Shown here in pieces: positions 19,473-27,778 of a DNA stretch of 64,000 nucleotides. The notes under the pieces were generated by a model. That model had not been told where the DNA came from, made no database searches, and saw only the letters and a list, made by a program, of their open reading frames with translations. Every line of letters begins with the position of its first letter. The stretch's first letter is position 1. Origin of the DNA: an uncultured Oscillospiraceae bacterium (GTDB lineage: Bacteria; Bacillota; Clostridia; Oscillospirales; Oscillospiraceae); contig CAKTJC010000008.1 in the NCBI GenBank assembly GCA_934567355.1, positions 1-64,000 on the forward strand, in the 5' to 3' direction. The translations under genes were made by a program, and so were the position numbers.

Positions 19473-20846
19473 TTACTGCCCGTCCAGCATGGCTTTGCAC
19501 TCACTGAGAACGGCAGTGAGGATGGGGATACAGGTGGCAGCGCCGTAGCCGCCGTTTTCCACCGCGACCACGAAGGCCAGGGGATACTGCTCGTCGGTGC
19601 AGAAGCCGGAGAACATGGCGTTGGAGATCTGCCCCTCCCCCAGCTCCGCCGTGCCGGACTTGCCGCAGACGGTCAGGCCGGGGAATTTATAGGTGCCGTA
19701 GGTCACCTCCACATTGTTGCGCATGTACTGGCGCATTTTCTGGGAAAGCTCCTGGCTCATCACCCGGTCGGTCATCTTTGTCTCCGCCTGATAGGTCACT
19801 TCGCCGCCGCTTTCCACCTGGGCGACCAGATACGGCACCGCCGCCGTGCCGCCCCCGGCGATCTGCCCCATATATACCATATAGCGGCAGGGGTTTACCA
19901 GGTCGGTATGCTGGCCGATGCAGCTCCAGGCGAAGGACGCCGCACCAGTATCGGCAATGTCATACTTTCCGGCGGCGGTGGTGACGCCATCGAAGCTGAT
20001 GCACTCGGTCAGCTGGAATTGGCTGACGTATTTCTGCATGTTCTTCCTGCCCACCAGCTCGGCGATCTGGGCAAAGGAGCAGTTGCACGATACTGCCAGC
20101 GCCCGCTTCAGGTCGCAGGTACCGTGGGCGGTCTCGCAGGTGATGGACTCCTTGCCGTAGGCATATTCGCCGTAGCAGGTGAAGGTGCGGCTTTCAATGT
20201 CCGGCACGCAGTCCAGCGCAGCGGCGCAGGTGACGATCTTGAAAATAGAGCCGGGTGGATAGGCGGACTGAAGGAACCGGTTCAGGTATACGCCGGTATA
20301 AGCGCCGGTGGTGTCTCCCTCAATGTCCGGCACATTGTCCGGATCGTAGGTAGGGGAGGTGACGGCACAAAGGATCTCGCCTGTTTTGTAATTATAGACC
20401 GCTACGGTGCCCTTGCGTCCGTACATGGCGCCGAGCGCCGCGTTCTGCACCCGGGCGGACAGGGTCAGGCGTTCCACGCCCCCCTCGTTTGCACCGTTGT
20501 ATACGCCGTCGATCAGGTTGAAGCCCGCCAGAGCGCTGGAATATTTGGCGACTGCCCCGGCGCTGATGGAGCCGTTCCGGTCGCCCACCCAGTGGAGGGT
20601 GGATTTTCGCGTCTGCGGATCGGCGGAATAGGTGCGTCCGTCGGTCAGATCCAGCAGCACGTTTCCGCTGCGGTCGACCACGGTGCCGCAGCCCAGGTTG
20701 CCCCGGTTGAACACATGGGGAGAGCCGGGAGATACGATCCAGGTGCCCGCATTCGCCACATACTCAATGGCAAAAAGCCCCATGCCGCCCAGCAGAATGG
20801 CCAGGAACAGACCCATCAGCCAGGTTCTTTTGGTGACTCGATTCAT
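19473..20846 (-). CDS. Class B penicillin-binding protein (transpeptidase, PbpA/FtsI-like)
   Basis: A 457-residue peptidoglycan transpeptidase. One N-terminal membrane anchor (about residues 10-28) precedes a short dimerisation-type region and the transpeptidase domain. The catalytic triad of motifs is visible: SxxK in PPGSIFKIV, SxN in SCNCSFAQ and KSGT in CGKSGTAELG. Start 20846 overlaps the FtsW/RodA stop (ATGA), so it is made with its glycosyltransferase partner. The size matches mycobacterial PbpA better than full-length FtsI. Confidence 0.92.
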   Translation of the reverse strand: MNRVTKRTWLMGLFLAILLGGMGLFAIEYVANAGTWIVSPGSPHVFNRGNLGCGTVVDRSGNVLLDLTDGRTYSADPQTRKSTLHWVGDRNGSISAGAVAKYSSALAGFNLIDGVYNGANEGGVERLTLSARVQNAALGAMYGRKGTVAVYNYKTGEILCAVTSPTYDPDNVPDIEGDTTGAYTGVYLNRFLQSAYPPGSIFKIVTCAAALDCVPDIESRTFTCYGEYAYGKESITCETAHGTCDLKRALAVSCNCSFAQIAELVGRKNMQKYVSQFQLTECISFDGVTTAAGKYDIADTGAASFAWSCIGQHTDLVNPCRYMVYMGQIAGGGTAAVPYLVAQVESGGEVTYQAETKMTDRVMSQELSQKMRQYMRNNVEVTYGTYKFPGLTVCGKSGTAELGEGQISNAMFSGFCTDEQYPLAFVVAVENGGYGAATCIPILTAVLSECKAMLDGQ

Positions 20847-22657
20847 TTGCGTTTTCCCTTTCTGCTCAGCTTCACGGCGAAGCTGGCGTTCTGGCGGGTA
20901 TCCGCCGCTTTGACAAAGGCCAGCAGCCCCCAGGAGGCGACCATGCTGGTGCCGCCGTTGGATACGAAGGGGAAGGTGACCCCGGTAAAGGGCAGGATGT
21001 CCACCGTGCCCAGGGTATTGAGAATGGTCTGCACCAGCAGCACGCCCGCCGCCGTGCAGGCGCCGATGCTGTAGAAGCTGCTCCGGGCGACCCGGGCGGA
21101 GCGGATGGCAAAGAAGCCGAAGGCACAGATGCACAGCACCGCCATCATGGCCAGCAGCAATCCCCACTCCTCGGAGATGGTGGCAAACACCACGTCCGAA
21201 TCCGCGGCAAACACCTTGCGCATAAAGCCCTTGCCCGGCCCCAGGCCGAACAGGCCGCCGGAGGCGATGCACATCAGCGACTGCGCCTGCTGGTAGCCGG
21301 TATCGAAGGGATCATCCCACACATGGTGCCAGGTGGCGAAGCGGCGCATGGCGTGGGGCGCGACCCGCAGTGCCAGAATGCCCGCAATGACCAGGGCGGT
21401 GATGGCCAGCGCCACGGTGCCCATGCTGCCGGAGCGCAGGTAGGCGATGATCAGGAAGGAGCAGAAGAAGATCAGCGCCGTGCCGAAATCGTTCATCACC
21501 GCAAGGCAGCCGCAGATCACCACGGAATAGGCAATGAACGCGATCAGATTGCGCTTGTTCATGATCCTGTCCATGGTGGATGCCCCGGCGAAGACGAAGC
21601 AGACCTTGCTCAGCTCGGAGGGCTGGAGGGAGACACTGCCAATGACGATCCAACATTTTGCGCCGTAGTATTCCGTGCCCACTGCCAGCGTCAGCAGCAG
21701 GAAGCCCAGCCCCGCCGCCACCGCCAGATAGCGCACCCGCTTGGCGCGCTCCAGATTGCGCAGCGACCAGCCCACCAGCAGATAGACCAGCACGCCCACC
21801 ACGGTGGCCAGCAGCTGCTTGACCGCCTCTGCCGGGACGACGGTGGCGATGGCTGCCATGCCCAGGGTGCACAGGAAGAAGGCCAGCGTCTCCATTTCAA
21901 AGGAGCTGCGCCGGATCACCAGATAGAAAACATACAGTAGCCACTGTATCACAATGATGCCGGCAAAGCCCCCCGTCACCAGGGCGGATTCCGCCACCGC
22001 GTCGTGCAGGGCAAAGCCGATGATCGCCAGCAGCTGGAAGGCGGTGAGGATCAGCAGGTTGATGAAGGTGGTCACCGGGCCGGAGGCTCTGGTGCGCAGC
22101 TTGGACTGCAGCTGCTCCTGCTGCCGGGTGATGACCTTCAGCTTGAGCTTCACCCCGCCCACGGAGATCACATCCCCGTCCTGCAGGGCGCAGATATTCA
22201 CCTTTTCCCCGTTGACATAGGTGCCGTCCTTGGAATTGGTATCCGTGATCGTCCAGCTGCCGTCATCATACCGGGTCAGAACCGCATGGTTCCGGGAGAC
22301 GGTGGACAGCGCAATGGACACATCGCAGCTCTTGCTTCTTCCGATGACATTTTCCCAGTGGGTCACGGGCACCCGCTCGCCCCCCGGCATCACCAGCCAT
22401 GCCCAGATCTCCGGCTCCCGCCGGAAGGTCAGCAGCGGCAGCGCACAGCGCAGCAGCAAAAGCAGCGCCAGCAGCGGGCAGGCATGCCGCACCAGGGAAA
22501 TATAAAAATCTTCATAGGTGGGATCCATCCCGGAGAACGCGCCGGGCAGGCCGGAAAACAGCCGCTCCAGCGTCTGACCCAGGGGTGCAAGCATCTCCCC
22601 CACCCCTGCCAGCCACTGCCCCAGGCTGCTTAGCATATTCTGCAGTGCTCCATTCAT
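20843..22657 (-). CDS. FHA domain-FtsW/RodA/SpoVE fusion protein
   Basis: A 604-residue SEDS-family peptidoglycan glycosyltransferase with an extra N-terminal part: one membrane segment (about 50-70), then a forkhead-associated domain (about 95-165) with the phosphothreonine-binding motifs GRSKSCDV, SRNH and NSKDGTYVNG. About ten membrane helices follow, with the family loop SLQPSELSKVCFVFAGA and the C-terminal VTFPFVSNGGTSM. The FHA domain suggests control by Ser/Thr phosphorylation, but no kinase gene is in the window. ATG 22657 follows GGAGG. Co-translated with the class B PBP. Confidence 0.92.
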   Translation of the reverse strand: MNGALQNMLSSLGQWLAGVGEMLAPLGQTLERLFSGLPGAFSGMDPTYEDFYISLVRHACPLLALLLLLRCALPLLTFRREPEIWAWLVMPGGERVPVTHWENVIGRSKSCDVSIALSTVSRNHAVLTRYDDGSWTITDTNSKDGTYVNGEKVNICALQDGDVISVGGVKLKLKVITRQQEQLQSKLRTRASGPVTTFINLLILTAFQLLAIIGFALHDAVAESALVTGGFAGIIVIQWLLYVFYLVIRRSSFEMETLAFFLCTLGMAAIATVVPAEAVKQLLATVVGVLVYLLVGWSLRNLERAKRVRYLAVAAGLGFLLLTLAVGTEYYGAKCWIVIGSVSLQPSELSKVCFVFAGASTMDRIMNKRNLIAFIAYSVVICGCLAVMNDFGTALIFFCSFLIIAYLRSGSMGTVALAITALVIAGILALRVAPHAMRRFATWHHVWDDPFDTGYQQAQSLMCIASGGLFGLGPGKGFMRKVFAADSDVVFATISEEWGLLLAMMAVLCICAFGFFAIRSARVARSSFYSIGACTAAGVLLVQTILNTLGTVDILPFTGVTFPFVSNGGTSMVASWGLLAFVKAADTRQNASFAVKLSRKGKRK

Positions 22658-22703
22658 GGAATTCCTCCTTTCGCATCTAAGATCATGTTATGAACGTTTT
22701 GAA

Positions 22704-23531
22704 TCAATCGGCTTCCAGGCTGCGCAGCAGCGCGATTTCAGCCTGATAGCCGGGAAGCTCGTTGGGCGTCTCCAGAATCATAGGCTTGTCCCGCAGCGCC
22801 GGATGGTTGACAATGCGGGCAAATGCCTCCAGCCCCAGGCTGCCCCGGCCGATGCATTCATGCCGGTCCTTGTGGCTGCCCATGGGGTTTTTGGAGTCGT
22901 TCAGATGCAGCGCCTTCAGCCTTTTCAAGCCGATGACCCGGTCAAATTCCCGCAGAACGCCATCCAGATCCCCCACGATATCATACCCCGCGTCATACAC
23001 ATGGCAGGTATCCAGGCAGACGCCCAGGCTGTCCGCGCCCACGGCATCCAGGATGGCTTTCAGCTCTTCAAAACGTCCGCCGACCTCACTGCCCTTGCCT
23101 GCCATGGTCTCCAGCAGAACGGTCACGGGATAGCCCGGCTCCATTGCACGGCGCAAAGCGGCGGAAATCTCCCCGATCCCCTGCTCCGTGCCCCGGCCGG
23201 TATGACTGCCGGGGTGAAAATTGTAAAAATTGCCGGGCAGCGCCGCCATGCGGCGCAGATCGTCCGCCAGTACATCGGCGGCGTGACTGCGCGCCTCCGG
23301 CTCGGCGGTGCACAGATTCATGGTGTATGCGCCATGGGCGACCAGGGAGCCAAAATCATACGTCCTCAGCAGCTGCGCCGCCTTTTGGGCGTCGGCAGGG
23401 TCTTCCTGCCTGGCTCGGCTGCCCCGGGGATTGCGGGTGAAAAACGCAAAGGTATTGGCACCGATGGAATGCGCCGTCTCCACCATGGCAGCATATCCCT
23501 TGGACGCGGACAAGTGGCAGCCCAGATACAT
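22704..23531 (-). CDS. nfo: Deoxyribonuclease IV (AP endonuclease, EndoIV)
   Basis: A 275-residue TIM-barrel zinc endonuclease for abasic-site repair. Family signatures are visible: NFHPGSHTGRG, LLETMAGKGSEVG, GVCLDTCHVYDAGYD and ALHLNDSKNPMGSHKDRHECIGRG, whose His, Asp and Glu residues bind the three zincs. GAGGAAAGGGAA precedes the ATG. It lies 46 bp before the FtsW-like gene on the same strand, and TTGATT-17-TAGCAT upstream may be its promoter. Confidence 0.94.
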   Translation of the reverse strand: MYLGCHLSASKGYAAMVETAHSIGANTFAFFTRNPRGSRARQEDPADAQKAAQLLRTYDFGSLVAHGAYTMNLCTAEPEARSHAADVLADDLRRMAALPGNFYNFHPGSHTGRGTEQGIGEISAALRRAMEPGYPVTVLLETMAGKGSEVGGRFEELKAILDAVGADSLGVCLDTCHVYDAGYDIVGDLDGVLREFDRVIGLKRLKALHLNDSKNPMGSHKDRHECIGRGSLGLEAFARIVNHPALRDKPMILETPNELPGYQAEIALLRSLEAD

Positions 23532-23602
23532 TTCCCTTTCCTCCTGTGTGACTTTTTCGTAATGCTATCACATTTGCGGAAAAAAATCAAATTTTCATTT
23601 CC

Positions 23603-23773
23603 TTAAGGCAGCACCGCATAATTTGGCAAGAAGCCTCAGGCAGGAATTTTGCCCCAATTCAAAGTTTCAAAAGCGAGGGAATACTTTATTGTACTTCCCA
23701 TTTTTGAAACCGCGGAAGTGGGGCAAAAGAACAGCTGAGGTTCGCAGACACAATTGTGCGGTGTTGCCTCAAG
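23603..23773. repeat. Non-coding hairpin repeat, copy A (MITE-like)
   Basis: About 170 bp bounded by inverted ends: TTAAGGCAGCACCGCATAATT on the left (two 10-mers read together), matched at 18 of 21 positions by the complement of the right end. An inner inverted repeat is centred near 23685 (TTTCAAAAGCGAGGGAATAC against its counterpart GTACTTCCC). No reading frame of note. Related copies are at 34940, 40675, 58609 and 58751. It fills most of the nfo / WYL-regulator spacer. Confidence 0.7.
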
Positions 23774-23824
23774 AACCATTTTATGATAGAATGGCAGAAA
23801 AGAACTGCACGGGAGGGATGGCTC

Positions 23825-24802
23825 ATGCCACGTTCTGACAATCAGAAGCTGAAGATTTTGTATATTCTGGATTATCTGCAAAAAAATTCCCACCGGGACA
23901 AGCCGGTGAGAGCAAATGAGCTGATTGAAATGCTGGATTCCCACGGCATCGCCTGCGACCGCAAAACCATCTATTCGGACATTGCAGCGCTGCAGGATTT
24001 CGGCGTGGACATTCTCTGCCAGACCGGCCGGGGCGGCGGCTATTATGTGGCCTCCCAGAACTTTGAGCTGCCGGAATTAAAGCTGCTGATCGATGCCGTG
24101 CAGTCCAGCCGCTTCCTCACGGAAAAGAAATCCCGCGCCCTGATTGAGAAACTCTGCACCCTGTGCAGCGCTCAGGACGCAAAGCTGATGCAGCGGGACG
24201 TATACATCTCCGGCCGGGTCAAAAGCATGAATGAGACCATCTACTATGCCGTGGACACCATTCAGGAGGCCATCGCCCAGAACAGGCAGATCACCTTCCG
24301 CTATTTCGACTGGGGGCTGAACGGCACCCGGGTCTACCGGGACAGGGCTTATACCGCCAGCCCCTACGGTCTTTGCCAGGAGAACGAAAACTACTATCTC
24401 CTTGCACTCTCCCCCCGACACGGCATCACCAGCTACCGGGTAGACCGCATGAGCAGCATCACCCTGTGCAGCGAAGCGCGGATGCCCTGCCCGGAGCTGA
24501 GCGGCAGGAAGCTGACGGAATACGCCGGCCGCATGTTCCAGATGTATTCCGGCGATCGGGTCACCGTCAAGCTGCGCTTCCACCGTGACCTTTCCAATGT
24601 GGTCATCGACCGCTTCGGCAAGGGCACCATGCTGATCCCCGACGGGGAGGATTGGTTTGTCTTCACCGTGGAGGTGGCCGTGTCTCCCCTGTTTCTCAGC
24701 TGGGTCATGGGCTTCGGCACCAAGGCGAAAATTTTGTACCCCCAAACCGTCGTCGACCAATGCAAAAAGCTCTGCACAGAAATTCTGGAGCAGTATGAGT
24801 GA
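23825..24802 (+). CDS. WYL-domain transcriptional regulator (HTH_11 type)
   Basis: A 325-residue regulator: N-terminal winged helix (about 5-70, KKTIYSDIAAL-like recognition segment in CDRKTIYSDIAALQDFGVD) followed by a WYL ligand-sensing domain (about 140-215, with YRDRAYTASPYGLCQEN) and a C-terminal extension. WYL regulators sense nucleic-acid or small-molecule signals; the target is unknown. ATG 23825 is chosen because GGGAGGG lies 7 nt upstream; the frame stays open further upstream into repeat copy A. Confidence 0.88.
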   Translation: MPRSDNQKLKILYILDYLQKNSHRDKPVRANELIEMLDSHGIACDRKTIYSDIAALQDFGVDILCQTGRGGGYYVASQNFELPELKLLIDAVQSSRFLTEKKSRALIEKLCTLCSAQDAKLMQRDVYISGRVKSMNETIYYAVDTIQEAIAQNRQITFRYFDWGLNGTRVYRDRAYTASPYGLCQENENYYLLALSPRHGITSYRVDRMSSITLCSEARMPCPELSGRKLTEYAGRMFQMYSGDRVTVKLRFHRDLSNVVIDRFGKGTMLIPDGEDWFVFTVEVAVSPLFLSWVMGFGTKAKILYPQTVVDQCKKLCTEILEQYE

Positions 24803-24812
24803 CCTTTATTCC

Positions 24813-25310
24813 TTAGCTCAGCTCGAAGGAGTTGAATACCTCGCTCCAGACGATCTGGCAGTCGGTAACGTCGGCATCCTGGAGGGCGGAGAGGCAATAA
24901 TGGTAGTTGCCGTCGTCAATGATAACGCCCCGGCCGACGCGGTCACCGGTCTCTCCGGCGGCTGCCCAGGCAAATTCCCAGCGCTTGGGATACTCCGTCC
25001 GGGTTTGGATCACGGTGATCTCGTCCTGCGAAAAGCCGGTCAGCTCCCGCAATGTGGCATCCAGGTCGCCGCTTTCCAAGGTCTGCACCATCACATCATA
25101 GCTGCTGCCCAGATACAGCCGGCCGGTGTCGCTTTCCATGGCGCACTCCAATGCCTCGCCGGGCAGCTCCAGATGGATTTCCCTCGGCTCGGCCGCCGCC
25201 GGGATCTCCCACACATCCGCCACTGTTTCCGCCGTCGTCTCCGCCTTTGCGCAGCCTCCCAGAAGCACCAGGCAGCAGGCGGCAATCACATATTTTTTCA
25301 AAAAGAACAC
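24813..25310 (-). CDS. Predicted lipoprotein of unknown function
   Basis: A 165-residue protein with a clear lipoprotein signal (LLGGC, acylated Cys at residue 20). The mature part is acidic and beta-rich with no recognised domain. It is divergent from a DUF1294 gene, sharing a very short spacer (17 bp), and its 3' end faces the WYL regulator. I cannot assign a function. Confidence 0.75.
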   Translation of the reverse strand: MFFLKKYVIAACCLVLLGGCAKAETTAETVADVWEIPAAAEPREIHLELPGEALECAMESDTGRLYLGSSYDVMVQTLESGDLDATLRELTGFSQDEITVIQTRTEYPKRWEFAWAAAGETGDRVGRGVIIDDGNYHYCLSALQDADVTDCQIVWSEVFNSFELS

Positions 25311-25327
25311 CTCCAGAAAGGATCAAC

Positions 25328-25615
25328 ATGGCTCCGCTTCTTCTTTTTTATCTGGTCACAATCAATGCGGCCGGCTTCCTGATTATGCTTGCCGACAAGG
25401 AAAAAGCCAAAAAGCACCTCTGGCGCATTCCGGAAGCCACGCTGCTCACCGTTGCCGCATTGGGCGGCAGCATCGGCAGCCTGGCAGGCATGAAAGTTTT
25501 TCACCATAAAACAAAAAAGCCGAAATTCTACATCGGAATTCCGGCAATTCTCGTATTGCAAATTCTTCTCTGTGTATTTGCTTACATTTACATTCTGGAA
25601 AAGAGGCTCTCTTGA
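25328..25615 (+). CDS. DUF1294 family small membrane protein
   Basis: A 95-residue protein with three hydrophobic segments and the family's charged signature between the first and second (DKEKAKKHLWRIPE, then LGGSIGSLAGMKVFHHKTKK). Function of the family is unknown. AAAGGA lies 6 nt before the ATG at 25328. Confidence 0.87.
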   Translation: MAPLLLFYLVTINAAGFLIMLADKEKAKKHLWRIPEATLLTVAALGGSIGSLAGMKVFHHKTKKPKFYIGIPAILVLQILLCVFAYIYILEKRLS

Positions 25616-25634
25616 AACAGTTCCGCCCAGCAAA

Positions 25635-25679
25635 GGCCGCGAAGATCCGATAAGTGTTTCGGACCTTCGCGGCTTTTTG
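25635..25679 (+). terminator. Rho-independent terminator after the DUF1294 gene
   Basis: GCCGCGAAG and CTTCGCGGC arms with a loop around TAAGTGT, followed by TTTTTG. Confidence 0.8.
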
Positions 25680-25724
25680 ATCATTCGTAAGGCCGCCCGG
25701 GCGCTGCTCACGCCCTGCGCCGCA

Positions 25725-26456
25725 TCAAAAGAGCAGCTTGGCAGAGAAGACCCGGTGGGTGGTTTCGTCGACGATGGTGGTGGCGTCGGCCTGGAGGGTG
25801 CCGTCGGGGGCAATGTCCCAGTTCAGGCGGAGCTCCTGCCCCTCCCGCGCCTCGGCCAGGTAGCACACGGTGAAATCAGATACGGTGTGGTTCTGGTGGA
25901 ACTGGCTGGGAAGCAGGTCGGCGATCCAATCCATGCAGCGGGTATTGTTCATATGGCCGTTGCGATCCAGATCGGAGAAATTGACCGTGCGGGTGCGCTG
26001 GGTGCCCAAGGGACGGGGGATCAGTCCGGCGGGAGCGGGCAGCTCTCCGCCCCGGTGGGTTCCGGCCAGGATGATGCCGCTCTTGCCGGGGGTGATCAGA
26101 TGGCGGGTATTCACATCCATCAGCACCCACAGCGTCATGCAGCGGAACACCTCGTCCCCCTGGGCGTCATAGGCAACTACGCTCCGGGGAAACGCCGCCC
26201 GGGTGGCAGGCAGCGGCCAGGTCTCCACCCGGATGGTCTCGCCCCGGGTGGGCATCCGGGTGACCTGCACCCGGTGCCGGGTGACCGCCCAGAACAGCTG
26301 GCGGCTGATCAGGTTATCATAGCCCAGCCGCATCAGCTCCATATGCCGCCCACTCATTTCCTGCGCGATATACAGGATCATGGAGGGCTTCATCCTTCCG
26401 TAGCGGTCTACAAACACATCACCAATGGTGAAATTCTGAACATAAATCGGTTCCAT
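25725..26456 (-). CDS. Acyl-ACP thioesterase
   Basis: A 243-residue double hot-dog thioesterase of the FatA/FatB-like bacterial group, releasing fatty acids from acyl carrier protein. It starts MEPIYVQNFTIGDVFVDRYG. The second hot-dog carries the catalytic-type segment VNFSDLDRNGHMNNTRCMDW. ATG 26456 follows AAGGGAG by 9 nt; the frame is open upstream but lacks another ribosome site. Last gene of the minus-strand run that contains HtrA and its two-component system. Confidence 0.9.
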   Translation of the reverse strand: MEPIYVQNFTIGDVFVDRYGRMKPSMILYIAQEMSGRHMELMRLGYDNLISRQLFWAVTRHRVQVTRMPTRGETIRVETWPLPATRAAFPRSVVAYDAQGDEVFRCMTLWVLMDVNTRHLITPGKSGIILAGTHRGGELPAPAGLIPRPLGTQRTRTVNFSDLDRNGHMNNTRCMDWIADLLPSQFHQNHTVSDFTVCYLAEAREGQELRLNWDIAPDGTLQADATTIVDETTHRVFSAKLLF

Positions 26457-26499
26457 ACAATAAGACTCCCTTGAAAAAGTTACCGGTTCTGCAAAGCGG

Positions 26500-27735
26500 T
26501 CAGCCGCTTGCAGTACTCTTGGCCTCTTCCAGCGTGATGGTGGCCTGCATGGTATAGCCGCCGCGGTAGATGACGACGGTAACTTCGTCACCGGCGGTAT
26601 AGCCGTACAGCAGGGTATCCAGGTCGCTCTGGGTATAGATTCTGGTATCGTCGATGCTGAGCAGAATGTCCCCCGCGGTGATCCCGGCGGCTGCGGCATT
26701 GCTGCCCTCCGCCACCGCACTGATATACATTCCGTCCGGCAGGCGGTAATAGCGCTGATAGAAAATGGACAGATTCTCGCCGGTGATGCCCAGATAGGGA
26801 CGGCCGGAAACGTAGCCCTGGGAAATGATCTGATCGACAATGTCCTTGACCACCGTGCTGGGGATGGCAAAGCCCAGTCCCTCCACACCGGCCTTATCGG
26901 CAAAGGCGCCGATCTTGACGGTATTGATTCCAATCACCTGGCCGAGACTGTTGATCAGCGGGCCGCCGGAATTGCCGGAATTCAGCGCCGCGTTGGTCTG
27001 GATCAGGTTCATGGTGCGGCCGTCAAGACTGACATTCCGGTTGATGGCGGAGACAATGCCGTCGGTCATGGTGCCCCGGTACTCCACGCCCAGCGGGTCG
27101 CCGATGGCTACCACCGCATCGCCCACCTGCAGCGCATCCGAATTGCCGAATACCGCGCTGGTCAGATCCGCCGCATTTACCTGCAGCACCGCCAGGTCAC
27201 TGGTGGGATCGTCACCCACCAATGTGGCAGAGAGCACCCGGTCATCGGTAAGCTGGACGGTGTAGCTCTCGCCGCCCTCGATCACATGGTAGTTGGTAAC
27301 GATATATCCGTTCTCGGAATAGATCACGCCGGTGCCGGTGGCCGTCCCGCTGCGGGTCTTGGTGATGATGGATGCCACGGAGGGAATGCATTTGACATAG
27401 ATCTCCTGCAGGCTCAACCCCTCCTCCGCCTGCGCCAGTGCCGGGGAGCCGGCGGACACGGCCGCCGAATCCTGCACCGCGCTGATGGTCACCAGGCTGC
27501 TGGCCTCGGTGGGCGTCTCGGCGGTGCCAAAGCAAATAGTCTGCTCCGTGCGCTGCTCATTGAGCTGCTGGAAAAGCCGCAGGCTGGAAAATCCCAGCAT
27601 GGTGCTCAGGCCGATCAGCAAAATCACCGCGATCAGCAGCAGCGCAACAACGCCCCGATGGCTCTTGGGCGGCTTGGTGCGGCCGGTATTGTATTCCCCA
27701 TCATCCCATGGGGCGGGTTCTTCATGATAGCGCAT
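26500..27735 (-). CDS. htrA: HtrA/DegP-like membrane-anchored serine protease
   Basis: A 411-residue protein: a cytoplasmic N-terminal tail, one membrane anchor (about residues 30-52), a trypsin-like protease domain and a C-terminal PDZ domain (about 305-395). The catalytic triad is visible as His in VTNYHVIEGG, Asp in PTSDLAVLQV and Ser in LNSGNSGGPLIN. It degrades misfolded exported proteins at the outer face of the membrane. It follows a sensor kinase and response regulator, as in CssRS-controlled HtrA systems. Confidence 0.93.
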   Translation of the reverse strand: MRYHEEPAPWDDGEYNTGRTKPPKSHRGVVALLLIAVILLIGLSTMLGFSSLRLFQQLNEQRTEQTICFGTAETPTEASSLVTISAVQDSAAVSAGSPALAQAEEGLSLQEIYVKCIPSVASIITKTRSGTATGTGVIYSENGYIVTNYHVIEGGESYTVQLTDDRVLSATLVGDDPTSDLAVLQVNAADLTSAVFGNSDALQVGDAVVAIGDPLGVEYRGTMTDGIVSAINRNVSLDGRTMNLIQTNAALNSGNSGGPLINSLGQVIGINTVKIGAFADKAGVEGLGFAIPSTVVKDIVDQIISQGYVSGRPYLGITGENLSIFYQRYYRLPDGMYISAVAEGSNAAAAGITAGDILLSIDDTRIYTQSDLDTLLYGYTAGDEVTVVIYRGGYTMQATITLEEAKSTASG

Positions 27736-27778
27736 AGATCATTCCTCGATTCTGGAAAATGGGAAATACGGAAGTGCC

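Noticed and set aside
26457..26933. Upstream extension of the acyl-ACP thioesterase to 402 residues
   Set aside because: The extension runs inside htrA in another phase and is low-complexity. The ATG at 26456 has its own ribosome site and gives the usual family length.
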